Counted from the stretch's first letter, positions 44,204-53,678 are shown. The stretch is 64,000 nucleotides of DNA from Motiliproteus sp041586735 (GCA_041586735.1 JBFGZQ010000009.1:1-64000); one strand, 5' to 3'. Notes: generated from the letters alone by a model not told the origin. Translations and numbers: made by a program.

Positions 44204-45715
44204 ATGACCGGTACACTCACCCAAGCCTTTGTGCGCAATTTCTTAGGAAACTCGCCGATGTGGTACAAGCAGGTCATTCTGGCCTTCTTGGTCCTCAACC
44301 CGATCCTGTTGTTTGTCGCAGGCCCTGTGATTACCGGCTGGATTCTGATCTTTGAATTTATTTTCACCCTGGCGATGGCGCTCAAGTGCTACCCGCTACA
44401 ACCGGGTGGCCTGCTGGCGATTGAGGCGCTGCTGATAGGTCTAACAAGTCCGAACACCTTACTACATGAGGTTGAGCAAAACCTTCCGGTCATCCTGCTG
44501 TTGATGTTCATGGTCGCAGGCATCTATTTCCTCAAGGGCATGCTGCTCTACGTCTTTACCAAGATCCTGCTGAATGTGCCCGACAAGATCAAACTATCGC
44601 TGCTATTCTCTTTTCTGGGCGCATTCCTGTCGGCATTCCTCGATGCCCTGACCGTCACCGCGGTACTCATCAGTGCAGGCGTAGGCTTCTATGCCATTTA
44701 CCACAAAGTGGCCTCACACGGCCAGGATGGCGATCAGAGCCACAAGCATGACCACTCCAGAGATGACCATCTGGCTGAAGAGCGTCGTCAGGAGCTAGAC
44801 GATTTCCGTGGATTCCTGCGTAGCCTGCTGATGCACGGTGCCGTGGGCACCGCTCTGGGCGGTGTCTGCACCATCGTCGGTGAGCCTCAGAACCTGCTGA
44901 TCGGCGCAAAGATGGGCTGGAACTTCGTTGAGTTTTTTCTCAACGTTGCGCCCGTATCCATGCCTGTACTGGTGTGTGGCTTGCTAACCGTTATTGTGGT
45001 CGAAAAGAAAAAAATATTCGGCTACGGCGACGAAATCCCCGAAAACGTGCTGAATATATTGAAAAATTTCGACCGTGCAGAAGAAGCTAAACGCACCAAG
45101 CGTGATCAAGCACAGCTTTATGTCCAGCTTATCTGCGCCGTATTCCTGATCGTAGGCCTTGCTTTCCACCTCGCGGAAGTCGGCTTTATCGGTCTGACCG
45201 TTATCATTCTGGCAACCAGCTTCAACGGCATCACCGAAGAGCACCAGATCGGCAAAGCGTTTGAAGAAGCACTGCCGTTTACCGCGCTGCTGGTGGTATT
45301 CTTTGCCGTCGTTTCGGTGATCCACGATCAGCACCTGTTCAAGCCGATCATCGATGCCGTTCTGGCGATGGACCTGGGCGTACAACCGGCAATGTTCTTT
45401 GTCGCCAACGGCATTCTTTCAGCTATCAGCGATAACGTCTTCGTGGCGACCGTTTACATCAACGAGGTCGCTGCAGCCTTTGATGCAGGGCAGATCAGCC
45501 GCGAGCATTTTGAAGCACTGGCTATCGCCATCAATACGGGTACCAACCTGCCCAGCGTCGCGACACCCAACGGCCAGGCAGCCTTCCTGTTCCTGCTCAC
45601 CTCAGCCGTCGCTCCGCTCATTCGCCTGTCATACATGAAGATGGTGATCATGGCCCTGCCCTACACCATCGTCCTCAGCGTGGTAGGGTTAACGGCGGTG
45701 CTGCTGTTCATCTAA
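44204..45715 (+). CDS. nhaB: Na+/H+ antiporter NhaB
   Basis: NhaB expels sodium in exchange for protons. The product has the family start MTGTLTQAFVRNFLGNSP and about twelve hydrophobic segments, the conserved SAFLDALTVTAVLI with an intramembrane aspartate, GTALGGVCTIVGEPQN and SAISDNVFVATVYINE. Residues about 170-185 form a histidine/aspartate-rich loop (DQSHKHDHSRDDH). I start at ATG 44204 (503 residues), with AGGA eight bases upstream, not 44189. A strong terminator follows. Confidence 0.95.
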   Translation: MTGTLTQAFVRNFLGNSPMWYKQVILAFLVLNPILLFVAGPVITGWILIFEFIFTLAMALKCYPLQPGGLLAIEALLIGLTSPNTLLHEVEQNLPVILLLMFMVAGIYFLKGMLLYVFTKILLNVPDKIKLSLLFSFLGAFLSAFLDALTVTAVLISAGVGFYAIYHKVASHGQDGDQSHKHDHSRDDHLAEERRQELDDFRGFLRSLLMHGAVGTALGGVCTIVGEPQNLLIGAKMGWNFVEFFLNVAPVSMPVLVCGLLTVIVVEKKKIFGYGDEIPENVLNILKNFDRAEEAKRTKRDQAQLYVQLICAVFLIVGLAFHLAEVGFIGLTVIILATSFNGITEEHQIGKAFEEALPFTALLVVFFAVVSVIHDQHLFKPIIDAVLAMDLGVQPAMFFVANGILSAISDNVFVATVYINEVAAAFDAGQISREHFEALAIAINTGTNLPSVATPNGQAAFLFLLTSAVAPLIRLSYMKMVIMALPYTIVLSVVGLTAVLLFI

Positions 45716-45737
45716 CCGACAAAGCGCAGCAAATAAC

Positions 45738-45764
45738 AAGGCGAGCCAATGGCTCGCCTTTTTT
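45738..45764 (+). terminator. Rho-independent terminator of nhaB
   Basis: A perfect 10-bp stem AAGGCGAGCC/GGCTCGCCTT (45738-45760) with a 3-base loop, followed by TTTT. Confidence 0.93.
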
Positions 45765-45834
45765 GTTTGGATACCTCCTTGCTGATACCCCTCTCCAACA
45801 AGCAACTACCCAGCAGATCTACCGCGGTCGTTGG

Positions 45835-47079
45835 CTAGCCGCCAAGCGGCTCGCTTAGCTCATGCCGAGGCAGCCCTAGAGACAGCAACGCCGCGATCAA
45901 CAACAAGCCACTGGAGACCCACAGGCAGACGGCCAGGCCGTAATCCTGAAACAGCCAACCCGACAACAGGGTACCCATCAACCGCCCCAGCGCATTGGCC
46001 ATGTAGTAAAAGCCCACATCCAGAGAGACCCCCTGCTCGCGGGCATAACTGACAATCAGATAGCTATGCAGTGAGGAGTTGATCGCAAACAACACACCGA
46101 ATCCAGCCAAACCCGCCACCAGCAATCCGCCGACATCGGCCTGCTGCTCGAGCTGCCAGGCTATACCGGCGGGCAGCAATGCCAACAGCGCTCCCCAGAT
46201 CACCACACTGCGGCCATCAGGAACTCGACCTGAACGCTTACCTGTCAGCCAGGGGGCCAGCACCTGCACCGCACCATAACCTATCACCCAGAGCGCCAGA
46301 AAACTGCCCACCTGCTGATGCGACCAACCCAGCTCGGCACTCAGAAATACCGGTATAGCAATCACAAACCAGACATCGCGTGCCGCGAATAGAAACAACC
46401 GCGCCGCCGACAGCATATTAACAGCCCGGCTTTTGGAAAAAATATCGCGAAATTTAACCCTATGCGCGGTTCGACCGAGCCCTTGACGCAGACCCAGCAC
46501 ACTACTCAACAGCAGCAATAGCAACGCCACGGCCATTATCAGCAACGCGACACGAAAACCGACAGCGGCGAGCAGCACCCCGCCGAGAAAAAAACCCACC
46601 CCTTTGAGGGCGTTTTTAGAGCCGGTCAACAACGCTATCCAGCGATATAGCCCCGCCTGCTGCTGCGCACCGACCAACAGTTTGACGCTGCTCTTGGCGC
46701 TCATCTTGTTGAGATCTTTTGCAATACCCGACAAGGCCTGAGCGGCCATCACATAGGGTATGCTCAGCCAGCTCTCAGAGACGCTGAGCATCAGCAGCGC
46801 CAGCACCTGCAACCCCAGGCCGATAGTGATCGTGTGATTCAGGCCGATCCGAGTGCCTAGCCAGCCGCCCAGCAGATTGGTGACCACGCCGAACAGTTCG
46901 TAAAACAGGAACAGCATCGCAATCGCCAGCGGGGCATAACCCAACTGATGAAAATAAAGCACCACCAGCATCCGCAACGCGCCGTCAGTCAGGGTAAAAC
47001 CCCAGTAGTTGGCGGTAACAAGCAGATACTGACGCTGCGCGGAAGTAAGCGTTGACAACAAGTGGCTCTCGGACAGCAA
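45835..47079 (-). CDS. arsJ: Organoarsenical efflux MFS transporter ArsJ
   Basis: ArsJ exports 1-arseno-3-phosphoglycerate, which breaks down outside the cell, giving net arsenate resistance. The 414-residue product has about twelve helices and the ArsJ-typical QYLLVTANYWGFTLTDGALR followed by MLVVLYFHQLGY, LFYELFGVVTNLLGGWLG and GIAKDLNKMSAKSSVK. The start is TTG 47079, ten bases after the GAPDH stop. Pairing with GAPDH on one transcript is diagnostic. No arsR, arsC or arsB gene is visible in the window. Confidence 0.92.
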   Translation of the reverse strand: MLSESHLLSTLTSAQRQYLLVTANYWGFTLTDGALRMLVVLYFHQLGYAPLAIAMLFLFYELFGVVTNLLGGWLGTRIGLNHTITIGLGLQVLALLMLSVSESWLSIPYVMAAQALSGIAKDLNKMSAKSSVKLLVGAQQQAGLYRWIALLTGSKNALKGVGFFLGGVLLAAVGFRVALLIMAVALLLLLLSSVLGLRQGLGRTAHRVKFRDIFSKSRAVNMLSAARLFLFAARDVWFVIAIPVFLSAELGWSHQQVGSFLALWVIGYGAVQVLAPWLTGKRSGRVPDGRSVVIWGALLALLPAGIAWQLEQQADVGGLLVAGLAGFGVLFAINSSLHSYLIVSYAREQGVSLDVGFYYMANALGRLMGTLLSGWLFQDYGLAVCLWVSSGLLLIAALLSLGLPRHELSEPLGG

Positions 47080-47089
47080 TAAAACTCGG

Positions 47090-48097
47090 TTACAGCCCCA
47101 GAGCTGCCATTTTTAATGCCAGATCGACACAGCGATTGGCATAACCCATCTCGTTGTCGTACCAGGCATAGACCTTGACCGACGTGCCATTGATCACCAG
47201 TGTCGAGAGGGCATCGACGATGCTCGAACGTGGATCGCTACGATAATCGATAGAGACCAGAGGCCGCTCCTCATAGCCAAGAATCCCTTGCAGCGGACCC
47301 GCAGCCGCCTGCTTAAAGAGTTCATTGACCTCTTCGGCGCTGGTTTTGCGCTGCAGCTCGAACTGACAATCGGTAATCGAGGCATTGGCCAGCGGTACTC
47401 GGATCGCATGGCCATTAAGACGTCCCTCCAGCTCCGGATAGATAGCGATAATGGCAGACGCCGAACCGGTGGTGGTGGGAATCAGCGACAGGCTACTGGC
47501 CCGCGCTCGGCGCAGGTCTTTATGCGGCGCATCCAGAATCACCTGAGTATTAGTGACATCATGGATGGTGGTAAAACCACCGTGGTGAATACCGATACTC
47601 TCGTGCAGCACCTTGACCAGCGGCGCCAAACAGTTGGTGGTACAGGAGGCGGCAGTAACGATCTTGTGTATCGCAGGATCATACAGATGGTCGTTGACCC
47701 CCAGCACCATATTCAAGACTCCGGGCTCTTTAACCGGCGCACTGACCAGCACCCGTTTCACCCCCTGGTCCAGATACTGTTGCAGTTGGGCGCTCTGCTT
47801 ATGCACGCCACTGGCTTCGATAACCAGATCGCAGCCGCTCCAATCGCCCTCATCGATACGACGATGCTGGGTGTAAGCCACGGACCTGCCTCCGACCCGC
47901 AACCCCTGCTGATCGGCGCCCAACCCGACATCCCAGTGACCGTGTACCGAATCAAATTCGAGCAGATGCGCCATCGTTGCCGCATCACCACCCGGATCAT
48001 TGACCTTGACGATCTCCAGACCCGACTGACGCCAGCCATTACGAAATACCAGCCGCCCCATCCGCCCAAAGCCGTTAATACCTACCTTGATCGTCAT
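47090..48097 (-). CDS. ArsJ-associated glyceraldehyde-3-phosphate dehydrogenase
   Basis: A 335-residue GAPDH with NAD-binding GINGFGRMGRL, catalytic Cys152 in AASCTTNCLAP and His179. In this operon type the enzyme uses arsenate in place of phosphate, making 1-arseno-3-phosphoglycerate for ArsJ to export. The sequence shows an ordinary active site; the arsenate role is inferred from the neighbour and from the published arsJ-gapdh pair in Pseudomonas. AAGGGGAT precedes the ATG. The glycolytic GAPDH must lie elsewhere. Confidence 0.9.
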   Translation of the reverse strand: MTIKVGINGFGRMGRLVFRNGWRQSGLEIVKVNDPGGDAATMAHLLEFDSVHGHWDVGLGADQQGLRVGGRSVAYTQHRRIDEGDWSGCDLVIEASGVHKQSAQLQQYLDQGVKRVLVSAPVKEPGVLNMVLGVNDHLYDPAIHKIVTAASCTTNCLAPLVKVLHESIGIHHGGFTTIHDVTNTQVILDAPHKDLRRARASSLSLIPTTTGSASAIIAIYPELEGRLNGHAIRVPLANASITDCQFELQRKTSAEEVNELFKQAAAGPLQGILGYEERPLVSIDYRSDPRSSIVDALSTLVINGTSVKVYAWYDNEMGYANRCVDLALKMAALGL

Positions 48098-48277
48098 CGT
48101 ATAGATCCCCTTACTAAATGGAGTTACAGAATCATCTTATCTGTATTGGTTATACCTAAATTAGTACTCAGTCACAGCATAATTCCGCTATTTTTTAACC
48201 TCTAGCCGCCACTATTCCTGAAAAAAAACCTAACCATTCCAACGACCAGTGACATCGGTCAATAACAATAAGACCAA

Positions 48278-48312
48278 CAAAAACGGCACTGAATATCTCT
48301 ACTCAATGCCGT
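48278..48312 (-). terminator. Terminator of the dcd-coupled gene
   Basis: ACGGCACTGA (48283-48292) and TCAATGCCGT (48303-48312) pair with one G-T, and the minus-strand product ends in a T-run (48278-48283). It isolates the GAPDH-arsJ unit, whose promoter must lie between 48098 and 48278; I see no clear consensus there. Confidence 0.8.
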
Positions 48313-48351
48313 CAGCAGGGGACAACTCGATTTTCTAGCCGTAACACGCTA

Positions 48352-48984
48352 TTAGTGCAGGGTGACGCCTATCAGCCGTACCTGCTGTCTAAAGCCATCA
48401 AAACTCTCACGCAGTGCGGCCAGCGGCAGCAGACTAAAATCTATCGGATCAACCGGTTTATCGTACCAACTCAGCGTTGCCACCCGGGTCATTAGATCAA
48501 ACTCACCCAACAGCGCATCCAGATAAACCATGACGGCTTCCACCGCCGGGTTACCCTCCATATCATCAAGATCATCAAGATATACCGATAAATGGTATTC
48601 ACCGCCCTCAAGTCGCTGGCTAAACCAGAACTGAGCTAATGAATACTCATCATCGCCAACGTAAATAATCTCAGGTATCGGATCCAGGCGACCATTAAAG
48701 GCGATCACCTGCACGCCATCGATCATCGGCGCCGCATCCACCAACGACAACACCGCCGCAATCGACTGGGTATAACCATCACAGCCGATCACCATCTCGA
48801 TATGGTTATCCTGCTCATTGCGCTCGAAATGAAAGGTCAGATTGTCATCTATGCCTTTGAGCTGGTGTTCGTATTGACTCAGCAGACCGTGCGCAGAATG
48901 CTCATCAGTCTCCTCCAGCAGGCCGTCGATGGTATTCACCACCTCGCACCAAAAGGCGGTAATTTTTTCTAGGTTAGGAATCAT
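48352..48984 (-). CDS. Unknown acidic protein coupled to dcd
   Basis: I do not recognise a named family. The 210-residue product (ATG 48984) is acidic and soluble, with no signal peptide. It has an N-terminal helical part, then a stretch ending in HIEMVIGCDGYTQSIAAVL, SLVDAAPMIDGVQVIAFNGR, and a second half rich in Asp and Glu (YLDDLDDMEGNPAVEAVMVY). A GTG at 48996 overlaps the dcd stop as GTGA, so either start makes it tightly linked to dcd. The pattern of a sensing-like alpha/beta domain is inference only. A terminator follows. Confidence 0.7.
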   Translation of the reverse strand: MIPNLEKITAFWCEVVNTIDGLLEETDEHSAHGLLSQYEHQLKGIDDNLTFHFERNEQDNHIEMVIGCDGYTQSIAAVLSLVDAAPMIDGVQVIAFNGRLDPIPEIIYVGDDEYSLAQFWFSQRLEGGEYHLSVYLDDLDDMEGNPAVEAVMVYLDALLGEFDLMTRVATLSWYDKPVDPIDFSLLPLAALRESFDGFRQQVRLIGVTLH

Positions 48985-48992
48985 ACAAAAGC

Positions 48993-49559
48993 TCACGTAC
49001 GCGGCACAACAACGCCAGTTTGCCCCATATACTTGCCGTTACGATCCTTATACGAGGTCTCACACACCGTATCGGCACCTAGAAACAGCATCTGCGCAAC
49101 GCCTTCGTTAGCATAAATTCTGGCAGGTAGCGGCGTGGTATTAGAGAACTCCAGCGTCACATGACCTTCCCACTCAGGCTCCAGCGGGGTGACGTTGACG
49201 ATGATGCCGCAACGCGCATAGGTGCTCTTTCCCAAACAGATCGTCAACACATCACGGGGGATTTTGAAATATTCCACGGTACGCGCTAGCGCAAAGGAGT
49301 TAGGCGGAATGATGCAGACGTCGGCCACGACATCCACAAAACTCTGATGATCGAAATCTTTAGGGTCAACAATCGAGGAGTTGATGTTAGTGAAGATCTT
49401 GAATTCATTAGAACAACGGACATCGTAGCCGTAGCTGGAGGTCCCATAGGATACGATCCGCTGATCGCCCTTGGTACGAACCTGACCCGGCTCAAACGGG
49501 GTGATCATACCCCGTTCTTGGGCCGCTTTGCGAATCCACGTGTCTGACTTGATACCCAT
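48993..49559 (-). CDS. dcd: dCTP deaminase
   Basis: Dcd makes dUTP from dCTP for thymidylate synthesis. The 188-residue product has YDVRCSNEFKIF, the active-site LGKSTYARCGI, and VTPLEPEWEGHVTLEF with the catalytic glutamate. Length is normal (193 in E. coli). It lies between apbC and the unknown 210-residue gene; metG, apbC and dcd are also neighbours in Pseudomonas. Confidence 0.97.
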   Translation of the reverse strand: MGIKSDTWIRKAAQERGMITPFEPGQVRTKGDQRIVSYGTSSYGYDVRCSNEFKIFTNINSSIVDPKDFDHQSFVDVVADVCIIPPNSFALARTVEYFKIPRDVLTICLGKSTYARCGIIVNVTPLEPEWEGHVTLEFSNTTPLPARIYANEGVAQMLFLGADTVCETSYKDRNGKYMGQTGVVVPRT

Positions 49560-49695
49560 AGTGCCCTTGTAATCCTAGCTATGCTGATGTCGGTACGGAT
49601 AAACCGCCACATAATACCCGTAACGCGACGCTAATGCCGCACTTTATCGCGGCACTTTATCGTAGCATTGCATAAGTTATACCATAACCTGAGTA

Positions 49696-50790
49696 CTAGT
49701 CATTCTGAATCACGATTTCAGGAAACACATTGGCGTAGTTCTTGGCCCGCACCGCCAGCGATGCGGCGAGTTTCAAGGCGATATCCCGATAAAATCCCGC
49801 TTCTTCAGAGTCCGGATCACTCACTAGCGTCGGTTGACCTGCATCGGCCTGCTGGCGGATCGCCAGTTTAAGCGGCAGTCGCCCCAGCAGATCGACCTCA
49901 TAGGTGGCCGCTATCTGCTCGCCACCGCCTTCGCCGAAAACAGCTTCGCTATGGCCGCACTGGCTACAGATATGCAGGCTCATGTTCTCAATAACCCCGA
50001 GCACCGGCACATCAACCTTGCGGAACATCTCTATACCTTTTTTGGCATCCAGCAGGGCGATATCCTGTGGCGTGGTAACAACCACCGCTCCGGTCAGCGG
50101 TGCTTTTTGGGATAGGGTTAGCTGGATATCACCGGTGCCCGGGGGCATATCGACAAACAGGTAATCCAGATCATCCCAGAGCGTCTGGGTCAGTAACTGC
50201 TGTAGCGCACCACTGGCCATCGGTCCGCGCCACACCATCGGCTGGTCATCATCAACCAGCAAGCTCATCGACATCAGCTGTAGATCATGGGCGATGACTG
50301 GATGCATCGCATTCTCGGCCGCTTGCGGCTTGACCCCAGGCTGGACCCCCAGCATCAGCCCCTGGCTGGGACCGTAGATATCGGCATCCAGAATGCCCAC
50401 CCGAGCCCCCTCTGCGGCCAGCGCCAATGCCAGGTTAACAGTGGTTGTGGACTTGCCCACACCGCCTTTACCCGAGGCCACGGCGATTATATTGCGAACA
50501 TTCTCGAGACTCTTAAGATTTTTTTGCGCCTTGTGAGCGATCACCTTACTGACCAACTCAAGTTCCAGAGCATCGATCCCCGTCACCGTCAACACCAGGT
50601 CTCGTAGCTGCGGCACCATCACCGCGCTGAGCGACTTAATCGGGTAGCCCAGCTCAATTTTCAATTTACAGAGCGCGCCCTCGACGACGATTGACTTAAT
50701 GGCTCGCGACTGCTTGAGGCTCTGTTGACTATAGGGCGGAACATAGGCGGCGATCGCCGCTTCAACCAACGGTTGCAGATTTACACTCAT
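49696..50790 (-). CDS. apbC: Iron-sulfur cluster carrier protein ApbC (Mrp)
   Basis: ApbC/Mrp is a P-loop ATPase that delivers [4Fe-4S] clusters. The 364-residue product has an N-terminal DUF59-like domain, the deviant Walker A GKGGVGKSTTTVNLA, DADIYGPSQG, and the cluster-binding CSQCGHSE (C-x-x-C). The ATG at 50790 is preceded by GAGGAA; a TTG one codon earlier is less likely. It lies divergent-side of metG in the usual neighbourhood, separated here by trmA and a regulator. Confidence 0.94.
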   Translation of the reverse strand: MSVNLQPLVEAAIAAYVPPYSQQSLKQSRAIKSIVVEGALCKLKIELGYPIKSLSAVMVPQLRDLVLTVTGIDALELELVSKVIAHKAQKNLKSLENVRNIIAVASGKGGVGKSTTTVNLALALAAEGARVGILDADIYGPSQGLMLGVQPGVKPQAAENAMHPVIAHDLQLMSMSLLVDDDQPMVWRGPMASGALQQLLTQTLWDDLDYLFVDMPPGTGDIQLTLSQKAPLTGAVVVTTPQDIALLDAKKGIEMFRKVDVPVLGVIENMSLHICSQCGHSEAVFGEGGGEQIAATYEVDLLGRLPLKLAIRQQADAGQPTLVSDPDSEEAGFYRDIALKLAASLAVRAKNYANVFPEIVIQND

Positions 50791-50906
50791 CAATTCCTCA
50801 CAAACCGGCAGAACCGGTATAGACCGACTAAAAGAGTCAACTATAGCCTAGCACTGCCACTGGCGTCACTGATTAAATTGGCCGGGTTAGAGCCGCAGGT
50901 GATTTT

Positions 50907-51995
50907 TTATCGCCGCACCAGCAGCACTGCCGATTCTTTATGCTCGGTATAGGGAAATTGATCGAACAGTGCCATCCGCTCAATGCGGTGACTCAGCGTC
51001 AGCGTTTCAAGATCCCGGGCCAGGGTATCGGGGCTGCAAGAGATATACAGAATAAAGCGGTAGTTCTGCACCAGCGCCAGGGTACCTAGGTCTAATCCTG
51101 AGCGAGGCGGATCCACCAAGACGGTGGAAAAGTTATAACTCGGCAGATCGATCTCTCGCAGGCGCCTAAAGGGTCGCACCCCGGTCATCGCCTCGGTAAA
51201 CTCCTGGCTGGACAGCCGCGCGATACAGACATTATCGATACCGTTGAGCTGCAGATTATAATGCGCGGAGTTCACCGACACCTTGGCGATCTCGGTGGCC
51301 AGCACCCGGTCAAATTGATCACTCAACGCTAACGTGAAGTTACCATTGCCGCAGTACAACTCCAGCAGATCGCCACCACAGCCACGGGTGACATCTCGAG
51401 CCCAGCCGAGCATCTGTACATTAATCGCCGCATTAGGCTGGGTGAAGCTATTCTCGACCTGCTGATAGCGCAACTCTCGACCGTCGATATTCAGCGTTTC
51501 GAGCACCCAATCACGATTGATGACCCACTTCTGCTTGCGGCTCCGACCGATCAGATCAATATTCAGCTCCGCTTGCAGCACCTGCGCGGCATCCAGCCAG
51601 TCTTGCTGTAGCGGCCGATGATACAGCAGCGTCACCAACAACTCTCCGCTGAGGGTGCTGAGAAAATCGACCTGAAACAATCGTCGCGATAGCTCACTGC
51701 TGGCTTTTAGCCGCTCAAGCAGAACAAACATCAGCGCTTCGATGCGCACCGACACCATCGGGCAGCGGTCTATGCGGATCGGTGTATTGTTATCGCCCTT
51801 GGCAAACATGGCATAAAAGAGGTCATCGCCGTCATGCCATATTCGAAACTCGGCTCGCTGGCGATAATGCTGGACGGGGGAGGCGAAGACCTCCAGCTCC
51901 GGTGGTCCAAAGTCGACGAACTGGCTTCGCAGCGCGGCGGCTTTCTCGACTAACAGGGCAGAGTACTGCTCAGGATTGACTGCTTCAATATTCAT
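50907..51995 (-). CDS. trmA: tRNA (uracil-5-)-methyltransferase TrmA
   Basis: TrmA makes ribothymidine 54 in tRNA. The 362-residue product (366 in E. coli) begins MNIEAVNPEQY and shows the methyltransferase motifs LYCGNGNFTLAL and VDPPRSGLD, with the catalytic cysteine in YISCSPDTLARDL. There is no TRAM domain, which separates it from RlmD. I take ATG 51995 rather than an upstream frame start at 52046, which adds 17 unrelated residues. Confidence 0.95.
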   Translation of the reverse strand: MNIEAVNPEQYSALLVEKAAALRSQFVDFGPPELEVFASPVQHYRQRAEFRIWHDGDDLFYAMFAKGDNNTPIRIDRCPMVSVRIEALMFVLLERLKASSELSRRLFQVDFLSTLSGELLVTLLYHRPLQQDWLDAAQVLQAELNIDLIGRSRKQKWVINRDWVLETLNIDGRELRYQQVENSFTQPNAAINVQMLGWARDVTRGCGGDLLELYCGNGNFTLALSDQFDRVLATEIAKVSVNSAHYNLQLNGIDNVCIARLSSQEFTEAMTGVRPFRRLREIDLPSYNFSTVLVDPPRSGLDLGTLALVQNYRFILYISCSPDTLARDLETLTLSHRIERMALFDQFPYTEHKESAVLLVRR

Positions 51996-52081
51996 GTAAC
52001 AAACCGAACCGACAAAAGCCGGCATTCTAACAGCCTCGATCGCCACTGAGTATGGCTAGTGGTACAAACCACGGAACAACG

Positions 52082-52146
52082 CCCCAAAATAACACCCCAA
52101 AATAACACCCCAAAATAACACCCCAAAACAACACCCCAAAACAACA
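52082..52146. repeat. 13-bp tandem repeat between trmA and the HDOD regulator
   Basis: CCCCAAAATAACA repeats five times with no gaps; the last two copies read CCCCAAAACAACA. It fills most of the space between the regulator's stop (52164) and trmA. Confidence 0.95.
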
Positions 52147-52163
52147 CCGAGATAGAGAGCGCT

Positions 52164-53441
52164 TCAGCCGTCGTGCGTCGTACTCTCAAGCTGCGCCTGT
52201 GCCAACAAGCGCCAGACCCCCAAACGGGATGTTAACCCCAGCTTTTCAATATATGCCAAGTCAAGAGGCACGCCTGGGTAAGGCGCACCCTGCTGTTCAG
52301 ACTCATGCAACAGCGCATCGGCCACATGCACAGCCGCCAGCGGGCTCCAATGCCCGGATGACAATGCGCTGGGATTCTGGTGCATCAGTACCGCCTCGAT
52401 GATCACTGGCGGTATTTTCCACAACCCCAAGATGTAGGCGCCCGCTTCTGCATGGGTGACGCCAAAGAGCACCTTTTCTACCTCGGCAAGCGTCCGCTGC
52501 TTACGACGGCAATAATCGACCGCCTTGTTGTATTTTTGAAAGCCATTGGCCGCCAGCACCAGCATGCCGAAACTGTGCAGCAAGCCACCGATAAAGGCCT
52601 GATCGGCGTGGTCGCGGCTATCGCCCTGCTCCAGCATGATCGAACGTGCCAACTTACCCACGGCGACCGAATGCTCGCGCAAGCGAGCCAGATTGAGTCC
52701 CTCCCCCTCTCGGGCGTTAGGGAAGGCTTCAAAAACATGGGTAGCCAAGACCATATCGCGAATCTGGCGTACGCCGAGCAGGCTGACAGCCTGCTCTAGG
52801 CTGCTGACTCGGCGGCGCAAGCCCAAGACTGACGAATTAACTAGACGCAATAACTTGGCCGCTATCACCATGTCCTGCTCAACAATCTGGGTGATCACCG
52901 CCGTATCGGTGGACTCTTTTTTCAGCGCTTGGTTAAGTTCAAGGTATACACTGGAAGGTGACAGCAGTCGCCCCACCCGGCCAATCGCTTGCTTGACCCG
53001 AGCACTGCTGATCATCGACTGAATCTGACAACTATGATCGATCGCCTCGCGCAGGGTATCGATGTCACAAGGCTTATTGAGCAGCTGATGAGCCAGATCT
53101 GAGGCTTCAACAGAGGAGCCGATACTGGCATAACCCGTCAGTACGATCCGCGCCACGCCGGGCGCTACTTCGACCATCTGCGCCATCAATTCCGCACCAT
53201 TCATTCCCGGCATCTGCATATCCGTGACCAGCACGTCAAAGGGCTGCGTACGTAACGCCTGCAACGCAGCCTGCCCGGAATTACAGAAGGTAACGTCCCA
53301 GACATCTCGCTGACTCCGACACAAACGCCGGTAACCGTCCAGAATATTGATATCGTCATCGACGATCAACACCCGTTTTTTAACGGCTGCTTTCTCGGGC
53401 ACTAGCTGATGTTGTTGCAGCTCTGACACAGAATCCTCCAT
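52164..53441 (-). CDS. Response regulator with HDOD output domain
   Basis: A 425-residue two-domain signalling protein. Residues about 22-135 are a receiver domain with acidic pocket VDDD (27-30), phosphoacceptor Asp74 in VTDMQMPGMNG, and a conserved Lys in LNKPCD. Residues about 155-380 are an HDOD domain (LLRLVNSSVLGL, GGLLHSFGMLVLA, ILGLWKIPPVI). Proteins of this build often work with c-di-GMP or chemosensory sensors; no histidine kinase is adjacent. Both flanks carry 13-bp repeats. The related 288-residue HDOD protein lies at 39500. Confidence 0.92.
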   Translation of the reverse strand: MEDSVSELQQHQLVPEKAAVKKRVLIVDDDINILDGYRRLCRSQRDVWDVTFCNSGQAALQALRTQPFDVLVTDMQMPGMNGAELMAQMVEVAPGVARIVLTGYASIGSSVEASDLAHQLLNKPCDIDTLREAIDHSCQIQSMISSARVKQAIGRVGRLLSPSSVYLELNQALKKESTDTAVITQIVEQDMVIAAKLLRLVNSSVLGLRRRVSSLEQAVSLLGVRQIRDMVLATHVFEAFPNAREGEGLNLARLREHSVAVGKLARSIMLEQGDSRDHADQAFIGGLLHSFGMLVLAANGFQKYNKAVDYCRRKQRTLAEVEKVLFGVTHAEAGAYILGLWKIPPVIIEAVLMHQNPSALSSGHWSPLAAVHVADALLHESEQQGAPYPGVPLDLAYIEKLGLTSRLGVWRLLAQAQLESTTHDG

Positions 53442-53461
53442 CGATGGGCCCAGCGTATTAA

Positions 53462-53513
53462 CTACAGGTATTCACTACAGGTATTCACTACAGGTATTCA
53501 CTACAGGTATTAA
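53462..53513. repeat. 13-bp tandem repeat upstream of the HDOD regulator
   Basis: CTACAGGTATTCA repeats four times (last copy ends TTAA), with a partial copy upstream. The array ends 20 bases before the regulator's start codon on the minus strand, so it is in its leader or promoter. Confidence 0.95.
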
Positions 53514-53678
53514 CCACAGTGCGTGAGGTGCTAAAGAGCCTAGCGCAACGGATGTCGGTTTGTAACTAGCGACGAACAGTATACAATTCGCCGACCGGAT
53601 TGGGAGCGCCTAAGGCCTGCTCCACGACTCACCAAAGGCTCAGTTTTTTGAGCTATCGTCACTGGATAATCAAGCACT

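Noticed and set aside
52082..52146. CRISPR-like array
   Set aside because: Units are 13 bases without spacers and no cas gene is near; it is a simple tandem repeat.
51992..52189. Minus-strand frame with repeated FWGV residues between trmA and the HDOD gene
   Set aside because: It is a translation of the 13-bp repeat array and has no ribosome site.
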